Positions 1 to 8,918 are shown, counted from the stretch's first letter. The stretch: DNA of 64,000 nucleotides from Clostridium_AI sp964409685 (GCA_964409685.1 CAYPEJ010000001.1:1-64000); one strand, 5' to 3'. Made by a program: numbers and translations. Notes: generated from the letters alone by a model not told the origin.

Positions 1-5
1 TAAAA

Positions 6-44
6 AGACAACTAATCCCACCAGAATGGTGGGATTAGTTGTCT
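6..44. other. perfect 18-bp hairpin at left edge
   Basis: Positions 6-23 are perfectly complementary to 27-44 around a 3-nt loop (GAA). No T-run follows on the plus strand. On the minus strand the stem is followed by TTTTTA (complement of the first bases of the window), so it could end a minus-strand transcript. It may also be the tail of an upstream element cut by the window edge. Confidence 0.5.
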
Positions 45-89
45 ACAGCCTGAGAAGAATTTGTAAAAAATTCTTCTTAATAAAACAAG

Positions 90-138
90 AAAACTATTTT
101 TGCTCCTTCGAGGTTTGTGGGGGGAAAAGTAGTTTTTT
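90..138 (+). terminator. hairpin with T-run, likely intrinsic terminator
   Basis: AAAACTATTTT at 90-100 pairs with AAAAGTAGTTTT at 125-136 and a T-run follows. The loop is G-rich on its 3' side. It sits just upstream of the promoter of the carrier-protein operon, so it probably insulates that operon from upstream transcription; a leader attenuator of an upstream gene is possible. Confidence 0.5.
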
Positions 139-153
139 ACTATTTAGGGAGAA

Positions 154-182
154 TTGACTTTAAAATAATACAGTAATATAAT
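154..182 (+). promoter_or_regulatory. sigma-A type promoter of the carrier-protein operon
   Basis: TTGACT at 154-159, a 17-bp spacer, and a perfect TATAAT at 177-182. It lies 29 bp upstream of the acyl carrier protein start, and the four following genes are tightly packed, so this promoter probably drives the whole operon to about 4388. Confidence 0.8.
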
Positions 183-211
183 GAAAAGAAATATACTTAG
201 GAGGTAAAAAC

Positions 212-451
212 ATGTTTGAGGTTGTGAAGAAAATTTTATTGGAAGTAAAAGAAGATTTAGATGAATCAAAACTTTGTCTAGATGCAGATCTAAAAACAGA
301 TTTAGGTTTTAATTCATTAGAATTAATGGAACTAGTTGGAGAAGTGGAAGATGTTTATGATATTGAGATACCAGAGCGTAAAATTCGTGACATAGTAACT
401 ATAAACGATGTAGTAAATTTATTAAATGAATTGGGGATTAATAATGAATAG
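212..451 (+). CDS. acyl carrier protein
   Basis: A 79-residue acyl carrier protein. It would carry acyl chains as thioesters on a 4'-phosphopantetheine arm. The attachment site is the DLGFNSLEL motif, with the serine at residue 35; the usual DSL is NSL here, which is tolerated in many specialised carrier proteins. The predicted helices and acidic character fit the family, and the length is typical. An AGGAGG ribosome site lies 7 bp before the ATG. The next gene overlaps its stop by 8 bp, so the two are translationally coupled. Company with a dedicated ligase and two ketosynthases suggests a specialised acyl or polyketide pathway, not housekeeping fatty-acid synthesis. Confidence 0.9.
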   Translation: MFEVVKKILLEVKEDLDESKLCLDADLKTDLGFNSLELMELVGEVEDVYDIEIPERKIRDIVTINDVVNLLNELGINNE

Positions 452-2039
452 TATAAATGCTTATGTATTTATTCGTTTATGGGAACATAGGGATAATATA
501 GCATTTATTTTGTCACGAAAAGGGGAAGAGATTACATATGATGAATTTATACGCTCTATTTTTGCATTAATGTGTAAATTCAAAGAAGAAGATATTCAAG
601 GACAAGATATTGTAATTGTTTCGGAAAATTCATACGAATGGGTAGTATGTTATTTGGCAATTATATGCTCGGGAAATGTGGCTGTTCCAATTGATTCAGA
701 ATTGTCTGATAGCGAGATTATAAATCTAATAGAAACGATAGAGTGTAAATATATATGGAAAAGTAAAACATTTGATGCACTTTTTTTAAATGGACTATAT
801 GAGAATAACAACCACTGTCAAGTAAATGAATTAAGTGAAATCAAGGAGAAATATTGTATACACGAAGTTTGGAAGAAAAACGAGAACAAGTTAAAAGAGT
901 ATATGCATCAGTTGCCAAAAGAAAATGCAGATCAACTTGTAACCAAAGTATTTACGTCCGGGACACTTAATAATCCTAAGGCAGTAATGCTTTCTCAGAA
1001 GAATATTTTGTCTGTTATAGTAGGATGCCAAAGCTACATTCAGCGTGCGGGAAAAATATTCACAGTGTTACCATTTAATCATACATATTCCTTAATATGT
1101 GGTGTTTTAGCGTCGTTATATTCAGGAGAAACATTGATCTTGAATGATTACGTGAAAAATTTTATAAAAAATATGAATATATATAATCCTGCAATGCTTT
1201 TTCTTGTTCCATTATACATAGAAAAAATGTATAAAATGATTTGGAGTGAAATAGATGAGCGTCAAAAGAGAAGACAAGTGAGGTTTTTAATAAGTGTTTC
1301 AAACAAGTTATTAGCACTTGGAATAGATATTCGAAGAAAATTATTTAAAGAAATACACGCTAAATTTGGAGGAAATGTAAAATATATTATTTGCGGAGGA
1401 GCGCCATTAAAGAAAGAATATATTGAATTTTTTCACGGGATAGGGATAGAAATACTGAATGGATACGGAATAACGGAGTGTTCACCTTTAGTATCAGTTG
1501 TTCCTAATACTATGAAGATAAAACAAAAGGGAGATACAGTAGGAAAACCAATAAAATGTTGTACAGTAAAAATATCAGATCCTAACGCTGATGGAAGAGG
1601 AGAAATCTTAGTAAAAGGTGATAATGTTATGCTCGGATATTACAATAATGAACAAGCAAACAAGGAAGCTTTTAAAGATGGTTGGTTTCATACAGGAGAC
1701 ATTGGAAGGCTTGATAGGGATGGCTATTTGTACATAACAGGGCGAAGGAAAAATGTAATTATTAGAGATAATGGGAAAAATGTATATCCAGAAGAAATAG
1801 AAGGGTATTTACTGGATTGCAATCTTATTGAAGAAGTAATAGTCTCATTAGATGAAAGACAGCTTATAGTTGCTACTATATATCCAAAATTGGATAGGCA
1901 AGAGGAAGAACAGCTCAAAGCATTTTTGAAACAATTAAATAGAAATATTCCGTCTTATGCACAAATTCAAGATATTAGGTATAGAGAAATGCCATTTAAT
2001 AAGAATACATCTAAAAAGTTAAAGCGTTATGGAGGTTAA
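444..2039 (+). CDS. acyl-AMP ligase / acyl-ACP synthetase (ANL superfamily)
   Basis: An adenylate-forming enzyme of about 531 residues, predicted to activate a carboxylic acid with ATP and load it on the neighbouring carrier protein. The core motifs are present in order: TSGTLNNPKAVMLS (P-loop-like A3), NGYGITECSP (A5), GWFHTGDIG (A7), ITGRRKNVIIRDNGKNVYP (A8) and a C-terminal FNKNTSKKLKR with the expected lysine (A10). The start at 444 is preferred over an in-frame ATG at 426 because GGGGAT lies about 6 bp upstream of 444 and the ATG overlaps the carrier-protein stop. Because the carrier-protein gene is adjacent, acyl-ACP ligase activity is more likely than acyl-CoA ligase, but the substrate cannot be read from sequence. 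Confidence 0.88.
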   Translation: MNSINAYVFIRLWEHRDNIAFILSRKGEEITYDEFIRSIFALMCKFKEEDIQGQDIVIVSENSYEWVVCYLAIICSGNVAVPIDSELSDSEIINLIETIECKYIWKSKTFDALFLNGLYENNNHCQVNELSEIKEKYCIHEVWKKNENKLKEYMHQLPKENADQLVTKVFTSGTLNNPKAVMLSQKNILSVIVGCQSYIQRAGKIFTVLPFNHTYSLICGVLASLYSGETLILNDYVKNFIKNMNIYNPAMLFLVPLYIEKMYKMIWSEIDERQKRRQVRFLISVSNKLLALGIDIRRKLFKEIHAKFGGNVKYIICGGAPLKKEYIEFFHGIGIEILNGYGITECSPLVSVVPNTMKIKQKGDTVGKPIKCCTVKISDPNADGRGEILVKGDNVMLGYYNNEQANKEAFKDGWFHTGDIGRLDRDGYLYITGRRKNVIIRDNGKNVYPEEIEGYLLDCNLIEEVIVSLDERQLIVATIYPKLDRQEEEQLKAFLKQLNRNIPSYAQIQDIRYREMPFNKNTSKKLKRYGG

Positions 2040-2042
2040 ATT

Positions 2043-2132
2043 ATGAAGGTATTATTGATTAATCCACCATATCCAAGTAGAATGGTTGGTTTTGTTGTTG
2101 ATGGAATTAAGAAAAAGGGTGTAGAAAGTTGA
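2043..2132 (+). pseudogene. remnant of a cobalamin-binding radical SAM protein (29 codons)
   Basis: A 29-codon frame begins MKVLLINPPYPS, the signature N-terminus of B12-binding-domain radical SAM enzymes, then stops after IKKKGVES. None of the downstream cobalamin or CxxxCxxC regions is present. It starts 3 bp after the ligase stop and ends inside the first codons of the ketosynthase. The simplest reading is an internal deletion of a once full-length gene that left head and tail joined. A short leader peptide that happens to look similar is the alternative. Confidence 0.5.
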
Positions 2133-3394
2133 AAATGAATAGAGTAGTTATTACAGGCATGGGAGTAGTAAGTCCTATTGGTAATACAATAAATGAGTTT
2201 TGGAAAAATCTATCAAATGGGGTTTCGGGGATAGATGCATGCACCAATGAGGTATTTAAAATGTTGCCTGTAGGAGAAGTAAAAGATAACTTTTCTGATG
2301 TAGATGGTGTATTTTCAAGTTTGAATAAGAATATGAATAGAGCAACAGAATTTGCGATTGTGGCAGCGAGTGAAGCGCTTAGTAATGCAAGAATAGATTT
2401 AAAGGATATCGATGTATTTGAAACTGCAGTTGTATTAGGTAGTAATCCATCTTTATCAGAATATGAACAAGTACATAAGAAATTGTATGAAAAAAAGTAT
2501 AAGCATGAAGGTATGAAAGAACAGTTGAATGAATGTAATTTTGATTCATATATATGTGGTTATCATCCAGCAGCTTATCTTTCTGCATTACTAGGAATTC
2601 GAAGATTAGCTAAAACCATTACAAATGCATGTGCAGCAGGAGCTTATGCAGTTGCTAGTGGTTATGAAATGATTCGAAGTGGTGAAGTTAAAATGGCAAT
2701 CGTTGGAGGGGCTGAGGCATCTTTAAATGCAAATGCATTTTCTTTATTCTCCATTCTAGGTGTTATGTCTAAAGAGAAAAATTATAAAGAAGCATGTCGT
2801 CCATTTTCTAAAAATCGAAGTGGATGTGTGCTTGGAGAAGGTGCAGGAATTTTGATATTAGAAAGTATGGAGAGTGCAATTGGCAGAGGAGTGCCTATAT
2901 TAGGAGAAATAGTTGGTTACTCGGCTCATACAGACTTATATCATATTACGAGTCCAGATGTGACGGGTAAGGCATGTAGTTGTTCTATAGAAAAAGCAAT
3001 AGAAAATGCTTCTATAACAAAGGATGATATTGACTATATTAATGCACATGGTACTGGAACATATTATAATGATTTAATTGAGACATTGGGAATAAAGAGA
3101 GTGTTTGGAGAACGGGCATATAAGATTCCTATTTCATCTAATAAGTCTATGATGGGTCATCTTTTAACAGCATCAGGTGCAGTAGAAGTGATTGCAACGA
3201 TATGTGCCATAAAAAGTGCAATCATACCACCAACTATTAATTTAGATGAGGATGATGAAAATTGTGATTTGGATTATGTGAAAGAAGGAAAAAGAGAGGT
3301 AGACATTACATATGCATTGTCTAATTCATTTGGTTTTGGAGGTCAGAATGTATGTGTTGTAATGAAAAAGTGGAGCGAAAAAAATGAAAAATAG
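2129..3394 (+). CDS. beta-ketoacyl-ACP synthase (FabF/KAS II type)
   Basis: A 421-residue condensing enzyme of the thiolase fold. It would perform decarboxylative Claisen condensation on carrier-protein-bound chains. The full Cys-His-His triad is visible: C168 in TNACAAG, H307 in NAHGTGT and H344 in SMMGHLLTASG, so it should be active. The C-terminal NSFGFGGQN loop is also intact. The frame starts at TTG 2129 or ATG 2135; an AGGG at 2116-2119 favours 2129 slightly. Its stop overlaps the next gene by 11 bp. Together with the partner at 3384 the arrangement resembles a KS/chain-length-factor pair of type II polyketide or aryl-polyene pathways. Confidence 0.88.
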   Translation: MKMNRVVITGMGVVSPIGNTINEFWKNLSNGVSGIDACTNEVFKMLPVGEVKDNFSDVDGVFSSLNKNMNRATEFAIVAASEALSNARIDLKDIDVFETAVVLGSNPSLSEYEQVHKKLYEKKYKHEGMKEQLNECNFDSYICGYHPAAYLSALLGIRRLAKTITNACAAGAYAVASGYEMIRSGEVKMAIVGGAEASLNANAFSLFSILGVMSKEKNYKEACRPFSKNRSGCVLGEGAGILILESMESAIGRGVPILGEIVGYSAHTDLYHITSPDVTGKACSCSIEKAIENASITKDDIDYINAHGTGTYYNDLIETLGIKRVFGERAYKIPISSNKSMMGHLLTASGAVEVIATICAIKSAIIPPTINLDEDDENCDLDYVKEGKREVDITYALSNSFGFGGQNVCVVMKKWSEKNEK

Positions 3395-4388
3395 AGTATA
3401 CATTGCATCTTATGGAAGTACGCTGTTAAAAAATGAAAATGAGCAAATAACGATTAATCGAAATAATCGAAAAATTATGAAATATGCTAGAAGAAGTGGT
3501 AGAATGTTTTTGCAGGCATTACAATTTGCTCTAGAAAATTTCTCAGTTGAAGAAATAGATGAATACAAAAAAGGATTGTTTGTAGCAGATTTTCTTGATT
3601 TGACAATGGATGAGCAGCATTTAGATGAAGTATTAGAGAGTGTACATGAAAAGAACAATACTTTTTCTACAAAAGATGCAGTGGATTTCATTATTAATAA
3701 TTGGAGTATGATTGAAGCAGTAAAGGGTATTTCTAATATTCCAGCTTTTTTAGGAGCTCAATTAACGAATACAAGAGGAATTGCATCAACGGATCTAAAT
3801 GCTTGTTCAGGTGGCATGATTTCGTTAAAAGATGGTTTTGCCCATATTGCTCGTGGAGATTTAGATATAGCAATTGTTGGTGGGACTACGGCTAAGTTGA
3901 ATAAAGTGGAAAAAATGAATTTTAAGGAAATGGGTCTTTTTCAGCAAGGAGATTTTCAACTAGCAGATGGAGCAGCAGTCTTAATATTGGAATCAGAGGA
4001 GCATTGTAGAGCACGGGGAGGAATACCACTTGGGGTGATAGAGGAAGTAAATACATCATTTTCACCAAGGACGTATTTAAAGAAAGAGCCAGATGTTAAA
4101 AGTTTAGAATATTTGTTTCAAAGTGTAAAGGAAAAGGATGTTATATATTCGTATGTATCAGGAGCCTTTTCAAAGGAATACATGTCAGTTGAAAAAGAGA
4201 TTGTACAAAATGTTTTTGGTAAGGTGCATTTCATGGATACATATAAGGAGTTGAACTATTATACATTTGCAGCATCTGGATTGTTTGAAATTATTAATGT
4301 ACTTCAAAACAAGAAAGAAAAAGAGCAAGTGTTGGTTAGTTCTCTTGGATTAAATGGACAAAATGTTCTTGTGAAGATGCATACATAA
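3384..4388 (+). CDS. ketosynthase-like protein lacking both catalytic histidines
   Basis: A 334-residue ketosynthase homologue. The nucleophile region is kept (C141 in DLNACSGGM), and so are IVGGTT and the C-terminal SLGLNGQN loop. The region that should hold NAHGT reads YSYVSGAFSKE, and the GHxxxASG region reads ELNYYTFAASG, so both histidines are gone. At 334 residues it is about 80 shorter than its neighbour. It cannot be a normal decarboxylating synthase. By analogy with chain length factors it probably forms a heterodimer with the upstream enzyme, though classical factors lose the cysteine and this one keeps it. Overlap with the upstream stop indicates coupled translation. Confidence 0.8.
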   Translation: MKNRVYIASYGSTLLKNENEQITINRNNRKIMKYARRSGRMFLQALQFALENFSVEEIDEYKKGLFVADFLDLTMDEQHLDEVLESVHEKNNTFSTKDAVDFIINNWSMIEAVKGISNIPAFLGAQLTNTRGIASTDLNACSGGMISLKDGFAHIARGDLDIAIVGGTTAKLNKVEKMNFKEMGLFQQGDFQLADGAAVLILESEEHCRARGGIPLGVIEEVNTSFSPRTYLKKEPDVKSLEYLFQSVKEKDVIYSYVSGAFSKEYMSVEKEIVQNVFGKVHFMDTYKELNYYTFAASGLFEIINVLQNKKEKEQVLVSSLGLNGQNVLVKMHT

Positions 4389-4699
4389 TTAGTTGATATG
4401 ACGTCTCAATGTGGGGCAAAATGGACAGGAAAAATTATGCATCTGCCAATGTATCCTTTCATTTGTAGAAATTTTGAAGAATAGAGGATAAGAATATGTA
4501 TAACTATGGGAGCCCACGAAAAAGTTATGGGCTCCTTAATGTTATATATGGTTAGGATTAAATTTATCTATTTTCTTAATTTTGTAATACTTTTTTATTA
4601 AATCTGTAACAAAGTAGTTGAAAAATTGTGTTGTTTTGGTAAAATAGAATGGCTAAGGCTAATTTTGAAACAATCTAGGGGACTGGTTGGTGAAAGAGG
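4389..4699. other. 311-bp intergenic region with hairpin and promoter
   Basis: GGAGCCCA (4509-4516) pairs with TGGGCTCC (4528-4535) without a following T-run; this may be a weak terminator. A probable promoter for the downstream LCP gene is TTGAAA at 4619-4624, 16 bp, TAAAAT at 4641-4646. A 28-codon frame at 4398-4484 has no ribosome site and no recognised similarity, so it is not called as a gene. Confidence 0.45.
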
Positions 4700-6103
4700 A
4701 TGGATGAAGGAAAGTTAAAAGAAGACGAGTGGTTAAGCGAAGTAAGCAACGCCATTGGAGAACAAATTGAACAAGAGTGTCAATTAGAACCTTCAGAAAA
4801 TAGTCAAGAAGAAGTTATACATGAAGATACAGTAACAAATAATGATATAAATAATAAGGATGATGACGTGGCAGAAGAAAATAGAGAAAATACATTTGCA
4901 GAGGAACAAGTGTCTACTCAAGAGGAGGATGCTGAAGTAGAAGCTACAGAGTGTGAGGAAAAAGAGACTCCCAATGCATTAGAAGATTATTTGAATCAAG
5001 CGAATCATGAAGAGGTACAAGAGGAGCGAGAAAAAAAGAAATGGTCATGGAAGCGTAAGCTTTTGGTTGTCTTTTGTGTGTTGGCAGTGTTAGTTGGAGG
5101 CGTATTTGTATTTGTATATGCCATGCTTGGTAAGATTGACAAAGAGACGCCAGACGAGATTCGAAGAGCAGAAACAGATTTAACAGACGAAGAATTAGCT
5201 GCGCAGCAAGCAACATTAATCCCTCAGATGTTCGATGATACAATTGAACAACAAGTGGTAAACATTTTGTTAATCGGTGAGGAAGCCATGAGTGACGACG
5301 TAGGTCGTTCCGATTCTATGATGGTTGCGACGCTAAATACAGTTGAAAAGTCAATTAAGCTTACCTCATTTATGAGAGATATGTACGTAACCATACCAGG
5401 TTATGCAAATAATAAACTAAATGCAGCATATCACAATGGTGGCGGTGTATTGTTAGCAGAAACCATTGAGCAAAACTTTGGTATTGAGATTGATGGATAC
5501 GTGCGTGTTGATTTTAATGCATTTGAGGATATTGTAAATAAATTAAAAGGTGTAGATATCGAACTTACAAGTGACGAGGCACATTATTTAAATACGACAA
5601 ACTATATTTCTAATCCAGCATATCGTAATGTAACAGCAGGATGGAATACCTTAAATGGAAATCAAGCACTAGGATATTGCCGTGTACGATATAAATCTGC
5701 TTCCAATGGAGAGGCTAATGATTTTGGTCGAACCTACCGTCAGCGTACAGTTTTAAAGGCAATTTTTGATAAATACAAATCACAAAATGTTGTGAGTATG
5801 ATATCTATTGCAACGGATTTATTATCCTATGTAACAACAAACTTATCAAAGGCGGATATTATTAGTTATATTTCAACGTTTGCAAGTTTCGGAACACTGG
5901 AATTAGAGACATTCCGTGTACCTTTGGATAATACGTATTCCGGGGAAAAAGTAAATGGAAAAGCTGTTTTAGTAGTAGACTTTGATACCAATAAAACTGC
6001 TTTGCGTAATTTTATCTATGCAGGCATTGAAGATGAAGATATACAGGTGGAGAGTAACGATATGGAAGATGAACAATACTTCCATTATCTCTGGACAGAC
6101 TAA
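4700..6103 (+). CDS. LytR-CpsA-Psr (LCP) family cell-wall glycopolymer ligase
   Basis: A 467-residue membrane-anchored protein of the LCP family, which transfers polyprenyl-linked anionic or capsular polymers to peptidoglycan on the outer face of the membrane. The first ~115 residues are strongly acidic and low in complexity (cytoplasmic). A basic KRK and one transmembrane helix follow at about 119-141. The LCP core follows: GRSDSMMV, a FMRDMYVTIPG segment and NDFGRTYRQR, with the conserved arginines and aspartates that bind the pyrophosphate and metal. The long acidic cytoplasmic tail is unusual in length. The C-terminus ends with another acidic stretch. The start at 4700 has AAAGAGG just upstream. 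Confidence 0.88.
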   Translation: MDEGKLKEDEWLSEVSNAIGEQIEQECQLEPSENSQEEVIHEDTVTNNDINNKDDDVAEENRENTFAEEQVSTQEEDAEVEATECEEKETPNALEDYLNQANHEEVQEEREKKKWSWKRKLLVVFCVLAVLVGGVFVFVYAMLGKIDKETPDEIRRAETDLTDEELAAQQATLIPQMFDDTIEQQVVNILLIGEEAMSDDVGRSDSMMVATLNTVEKSIKLTSFMRDMYVTIPGYANNKLNAAYHNGGGVLLAETIEQNFGIEIDGYVRVDFNAFEDIVNKLKGVDIELTSDEAHYLNTTNYISNPAYRNVTAGWNTLNGNQALGYCRVRYKSASNGEANDFGRTYRQRTVLKAIFDKYKSQNVVSMISIATDLLSYVTTNLSKADIISYISTFASFGTLELETFRVPLDNTYSGEKVNGKAVLVVDFDTNKTALRNFIYAGIEDEDIQVESNDMEDEQYFHYLWTD

Positions 6104-6130
6104 TCAAATAATGAATAAGGGGGAATTACA

Positions 6131-6628
6131 ATGGCAGCTACATTTGTACCAGTGATAGATGAGAATGGAATTGTAGAAGTGGCTAAAATGGCAGATGTGA
6201 TTTGGCATGAGCACTATGCAGGGATTGTTGAGAATGATGGAATTGATTATATTGTCGAGCATTATCAATCTGTAGAAGCGATTACAGAGGCGATACATAA
6301 TAATGGCTATGATTACTTCAAATTAGGTAATGGAACTTCTGATGTAGGCTATTTTGCCATTAAGATAGAAGGAGACGATTTATTTATCAGCAAGCTTTAT
6401 GTGTTAAAAGAATTTCGTAAGCAAGGCTATGGAAAACAAGTATTCCAGTTCTTAAAAGGATTAAGCGAAGCAATGGCAATAAAGACTATGACCTTAATGG
6501 TAAATCAGAAAAATATAGATTCCATTGCAGCGTATGAAACATTTGGAATGAAGAAGATTGATTCCGTTCAAACAGATTTCGGTGGTGGCTTTATCTGTGA
6601 GGATTATAAGATGCAGATGACACTTTAA
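6131..6628 (+). CDS. GNAT family N-acetyltransferase
   Basis: A 165-residue acetyltransferase of the GNAT fold. The acetyl-CoA pyrophosphate loop is recognisable as EFRKQGYGKQVFQFL (R-x-x-G-x-G pattern), preceded by the strand LFISKLYV, and NQKNIDSIAAYETFGMKK is the usual C-terminal motif B region. A clear AAGGGGG ribosome site precedes the ATG. It follows the LCP gene by 27 bp and may be co-transcribed, but a functional link is not evident. The substrate (amino group of a small molecule, antibiotic or protein) cannot be predicted. Confidence 0.85.
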   Translation: MAATFVPVIDENGIVEVAKMADVIWHEHYAGIVENDGIDYIVEHYQSVEAITEAIHNNGYDYFKLGNGTSDVGYFAIKIEGDDLFISKLYVLKEFRKQGYGKQVFQFLKGLSEAMAIKTMTLMVNQKNIDSIAAYETFGMKKIDSVQTDFGGGFICEDYKMQMTL

Positions 6629-6677
6629 TGAAATCGCATTTAGAAAATTTGAATATAAAACTGACATAAAAATAATT

Positions 6678-6716
6678 AGTTGAAGGAGTGAGTTACATAA
6701 TTCCTTCAACTTTTTC
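6678..6716 (+). terminator. intrinsic terminator
   Basis: AGTTGAAGGA (6678-6687) pairs perfectly with TCCTTCAACT (6702-6711) and runs into TTTTTC. It ends the LCP-GNAT unit. Confidence 0.85.
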
Positions 6717-6754
6717 TTACATGAAATATTATTTAAGAAAGGTTCGGTAACAGT

Positions 6755-7456
6755 ATGAACTATCCTATACTTTTGTTCGATGCAGACAATACACTATTAG
6801 ACTTTACAAAAACAGAAGAGGTAGCATTTCTTGAAACTATGAAAAAGCATGGATATCCTTGCGATGAAGAAGTGAAACGGGCATATGATACAATTAACCA
6901 TGGACTTTGGAAGCAATTTGAGCGTGGAGAGATTACAAGAGACCAAGTTGTATTTACACGTTTTGGAAAATTATTCGAAGCAATCGGCATAGAAGGAGAT
7001 GGGGTTGCATTTGAAAAAGAATACCAAGAAACACTTGGAGCAGGAAGTTACTTGATTGATGGTGCATTAGAACTTCTAGAAGAGTTGAAAAAGATAGAAG
7101 GTTGTGAATGCTATATTGTAACAAATGGTGTTGCAAGAACACAGCATAGAAGGTTAGAAGAGTCTGGAATCGTTGGTTATGTAGATGGGATCTTTATTTC
7201 TGAAGAAATTGGTTGTCAAAAACCATCGAGTCAGTTTTTCGATGTAGTATTTGCTGCCATAGGATTTGAAAAAAAGGATGAAGCGCTGATTATTGGTGAT
7301 TCTTTGACATCAGATATTCTAGGTGGAAATAATGCTGGAATTAAGACTTGTTGGTATAATCCAAATGGAATGAAGAATAAAACACAGGCTGTTGTAGATT
7401 ATGAGATTAAATATTTAGATGAATTATTTCACATTTTGGGTGTAAATAAGAAATAG
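6755..7456 (+). CDS. yjjG: HAD-family nucleotidase, YjjG/YfnB type
   Basis: A 233-residue haloacid dehalogenase-superfamily phosphatase. All four motifs are present: LLFDADNTLLDF (nucleophile Asp and acid Asp), IVTNG (Ser/Thr motif), a lysine in QKPSSQFF, and IIGDSLTSDILGG (metal-binding acids). DADNTLLDF together with the alpha-helical cap of this length is characteristic of YjjG/YfnB, which dephosphorylate pyrimidine nucleoside 5'-monophosphates including damaged or non-canonical ones. The substrate is inferred from the family. It is a single gene with its own terminator. Confidence 0.82.
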   Translation: MNYPILLFDADNTLLDFTKTEEVAFLETMKKHGYPCDEEVKRAYDTINHGLWKQFERGEITRDQVVFTRFGKLFEAIGIEGDGVAFEKEYQETLGAGSYLIDGALELLEELKKIEGCECYIVTNGVARTQHRRLEESGIVGYVDGIFISEEIGCQKPSSQFFDVVFAAIGFEKKDEALIIGDSLTSDILGGNNAGIKTCWYNPNGMKNKTQAVVDYEIKYLDELFHILGVNKK

Positions 7457-7458
7457 AA

Positions 7459-7487
7459 AAACGCTGGCGAAAGTCAGCGTTTTTTTA
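7459..7487. terminator. bidirectional terminator between convergent genes
   Basis: ACGCTG (7461-7466) pairs with CAGCGT (7475-7480), flanked by an A-run on the left and seven Ts on the right, so it can act on both strands. The last codons of the minus-strand gene at 7474-8043 lie inside its right arm. Confidence 0.8.
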
Positions 7488-8043
7488 GGACAATGGATTT
7501 AGAAAGTGTATCCATTTCACTGTCACTAATCATATTAGCGTCAAAATACAAGTCACCAACGAGGTTATTGCTCTGAGTGTTATGATAATAGTAATAATGG
7601 ATGGTATCTTCAGTTGCTTCCTTTCCTTGTTCTGCTTCGGCAGCAGACAGTTCGTATGATACAATAACTTTTTTTATTGTATATGTTCCCATATTGGTAT
7701 CATTACCAGAAGTTTTAGCGTATGCATGCATTCCTTCAATAGAAGAAACTATAGAATCTGTTGTTATATCAGGTGTATTATAAAATGATAGGTATCCTAC
7801 ATTTTCGCCATTGTATGTAATAATTGCTTCAAAATTTTCATTATCGTATTTCACATCATAATTGGTTGGCAAGTTGGCTTGGAAATAATCTTGAATTTTA
7901 ATTTCGCCTTGTGTATCTTGAGAGGAAATCGGGGGTTCAAGTTTGTTTTTATCTAATTTAGAGGGTGTTCTCGTTGATACAAATACACCACATATAAGTA
8001 GTATAATCAGTATTACGCTTAATACTAAATTTCGCTTTTTCAT
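7474..8043 (-). CDS. predicted secreted/membrane-anchored protein, unknown function
   Basis: A 189-residue protein not recognised as a known family. The start at 8043 is preferred over the longer frame because AAGGAG lies 8 bp upstream of this ATG; the encoded start is MKKRNLVLSV followed by a hydrophobic helix (about residues 5-22), typical of a signal peptide or N-terminal anchor. A cysteine in LLICG could be a weak lipobox. The rest is polar with a predicted alpha/beta extracytoplasmic domain, no catalytic motif, and a mid-protein stretch VSYELSAAEAEQGKEATED. Its stop codon lies in the shared terminator stem. Confidence 0.65.
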   Translation of the reverse strand: MKKRNLVLSVILIILLICGVFVSTRTPSKLDKNKLEPPISSQDTQGEIKIQDYFQANLPTNYDVKYDNENFEAIITYNGENVGYLSFYNTPDITTDSIVSSIEGMHAYAKTSGNDTNMGTYTIKKVIVSYELSAAEAEQGKEATEDTIHYYYYHNTQSNNLVGDLYFDANMISDSEMDTLSKSIVLKKR

Positions 8044-8250
8044 AATTATTTTCTCCTTACTATATAACTTAGTTTGATTTCTTGTAATATTATAGAGTGA
8101 TTGGAAATAAAGGTCAACTAAATGCATGAATTGGAATTGTTTGTTTGCACAATATTATGGTAATATTGCAAGTGGAATAAAACTTTGATAGTATTCTTGT
8201 AAATGACAATAATTCAGAGAAAATCATTGCAGATTTTCTGGAGGTAAATT

Positions 8251-8883
8251 ATGAGATTCGATAGATGGTGTGATAGTAATCTTTCGGAAGAGGAGTGGAA
8301 TGAGATTCTTGAGGAGCATTCGGATAATTATGTGCAATATTATTCAAGTGAGATGCAAAGAATATCAAATCTAGAAGAGACAGAGCGAAAGTTACAGGTA
8401 GAACAATTAATGCGTGTTATGAGCGAGATGAATAAGCTGGAAGAATTGGAATTAGAAAGAAATAAAAGAAACGTAATAGAACATTTAAAAGAAATCGGTG
8501 TGGAATTGCAAGAAAGCAGTTTGACAGCATTTCAACTAAGAGAAAAATGGAAAAATACCTTTTTATCGGAACTATCAGAAGACGAATTAAAGGAATGTTG
8601 TATTGATGAATATCTTTGGCATGCATTTACCTATAATAAGGTTACAAATTACGTGGAAGGACAAGAAGCTTTGAAGTTATTTGATAAACAAGAGAAACAT
8701 AGAGTCTATTTGTTTTATCAATTAAGCGATGATGTATTTTTTTTAGAAACACATAACAAGCTAAATTCTAAATATTTAAGGTTTGAGAAGAGAGCAAGGG
8801 ATATGTACATTGTGGATGAGGAGTTTACATGGACATATATTTATAAGCATTGTGATAATGAGCCAATATGGTATGAAAGATAG
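8251..8883 (+). CDS. DUF4275-like protein
   Basis: A 210-residue soluble protein. The C-terminal half contains the pattern WHAFTYNK, GQEALKLFDKQ, YLFYQLSDDVFFLE and EEFTWTYIYKH. I recognise this as similar to DUF4275, a family of unknown function in Firmicutes. The N-terminal third is highly charged and probably helical (MQRISNLEETERKLQ and following). GGAGG precedes the ATG. The gene stands alone between a convergent gene and the thrS T-box promoter. The function cannot be inferred; the family assignment is from memory of the pattern. Confidence 0.65.
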   Translation: MRFDRWCDSNLSEEEWNEILEEHSDNYVQYYSSEMQRISNLEETERKLQVEQLMRVMSEMNKLEELELERNKRNVIEHLKEIGVELQESSLTAFQLREKWKNTFLSELSEDELKECCIDEYLWHAFTYNKVTNYVEGQEALKLFDKQEKHRVYLFYQLSDDVFFLETHNKLNSKYLRFEKRARDMYIVDEEFTWTYIYKHCDNEPIWYER

Positions 8884-8918
8884 AGTGAATTCCAAAATTA
8901 AATCAAGTTTTAAAGGGA

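Noticed and set aside
4398..4484. 28-codon frame after the ketosynthase-like gene
   Set aside because: No ribosome site and no recognisable similarity; it may be part of the 3' untranslated region.
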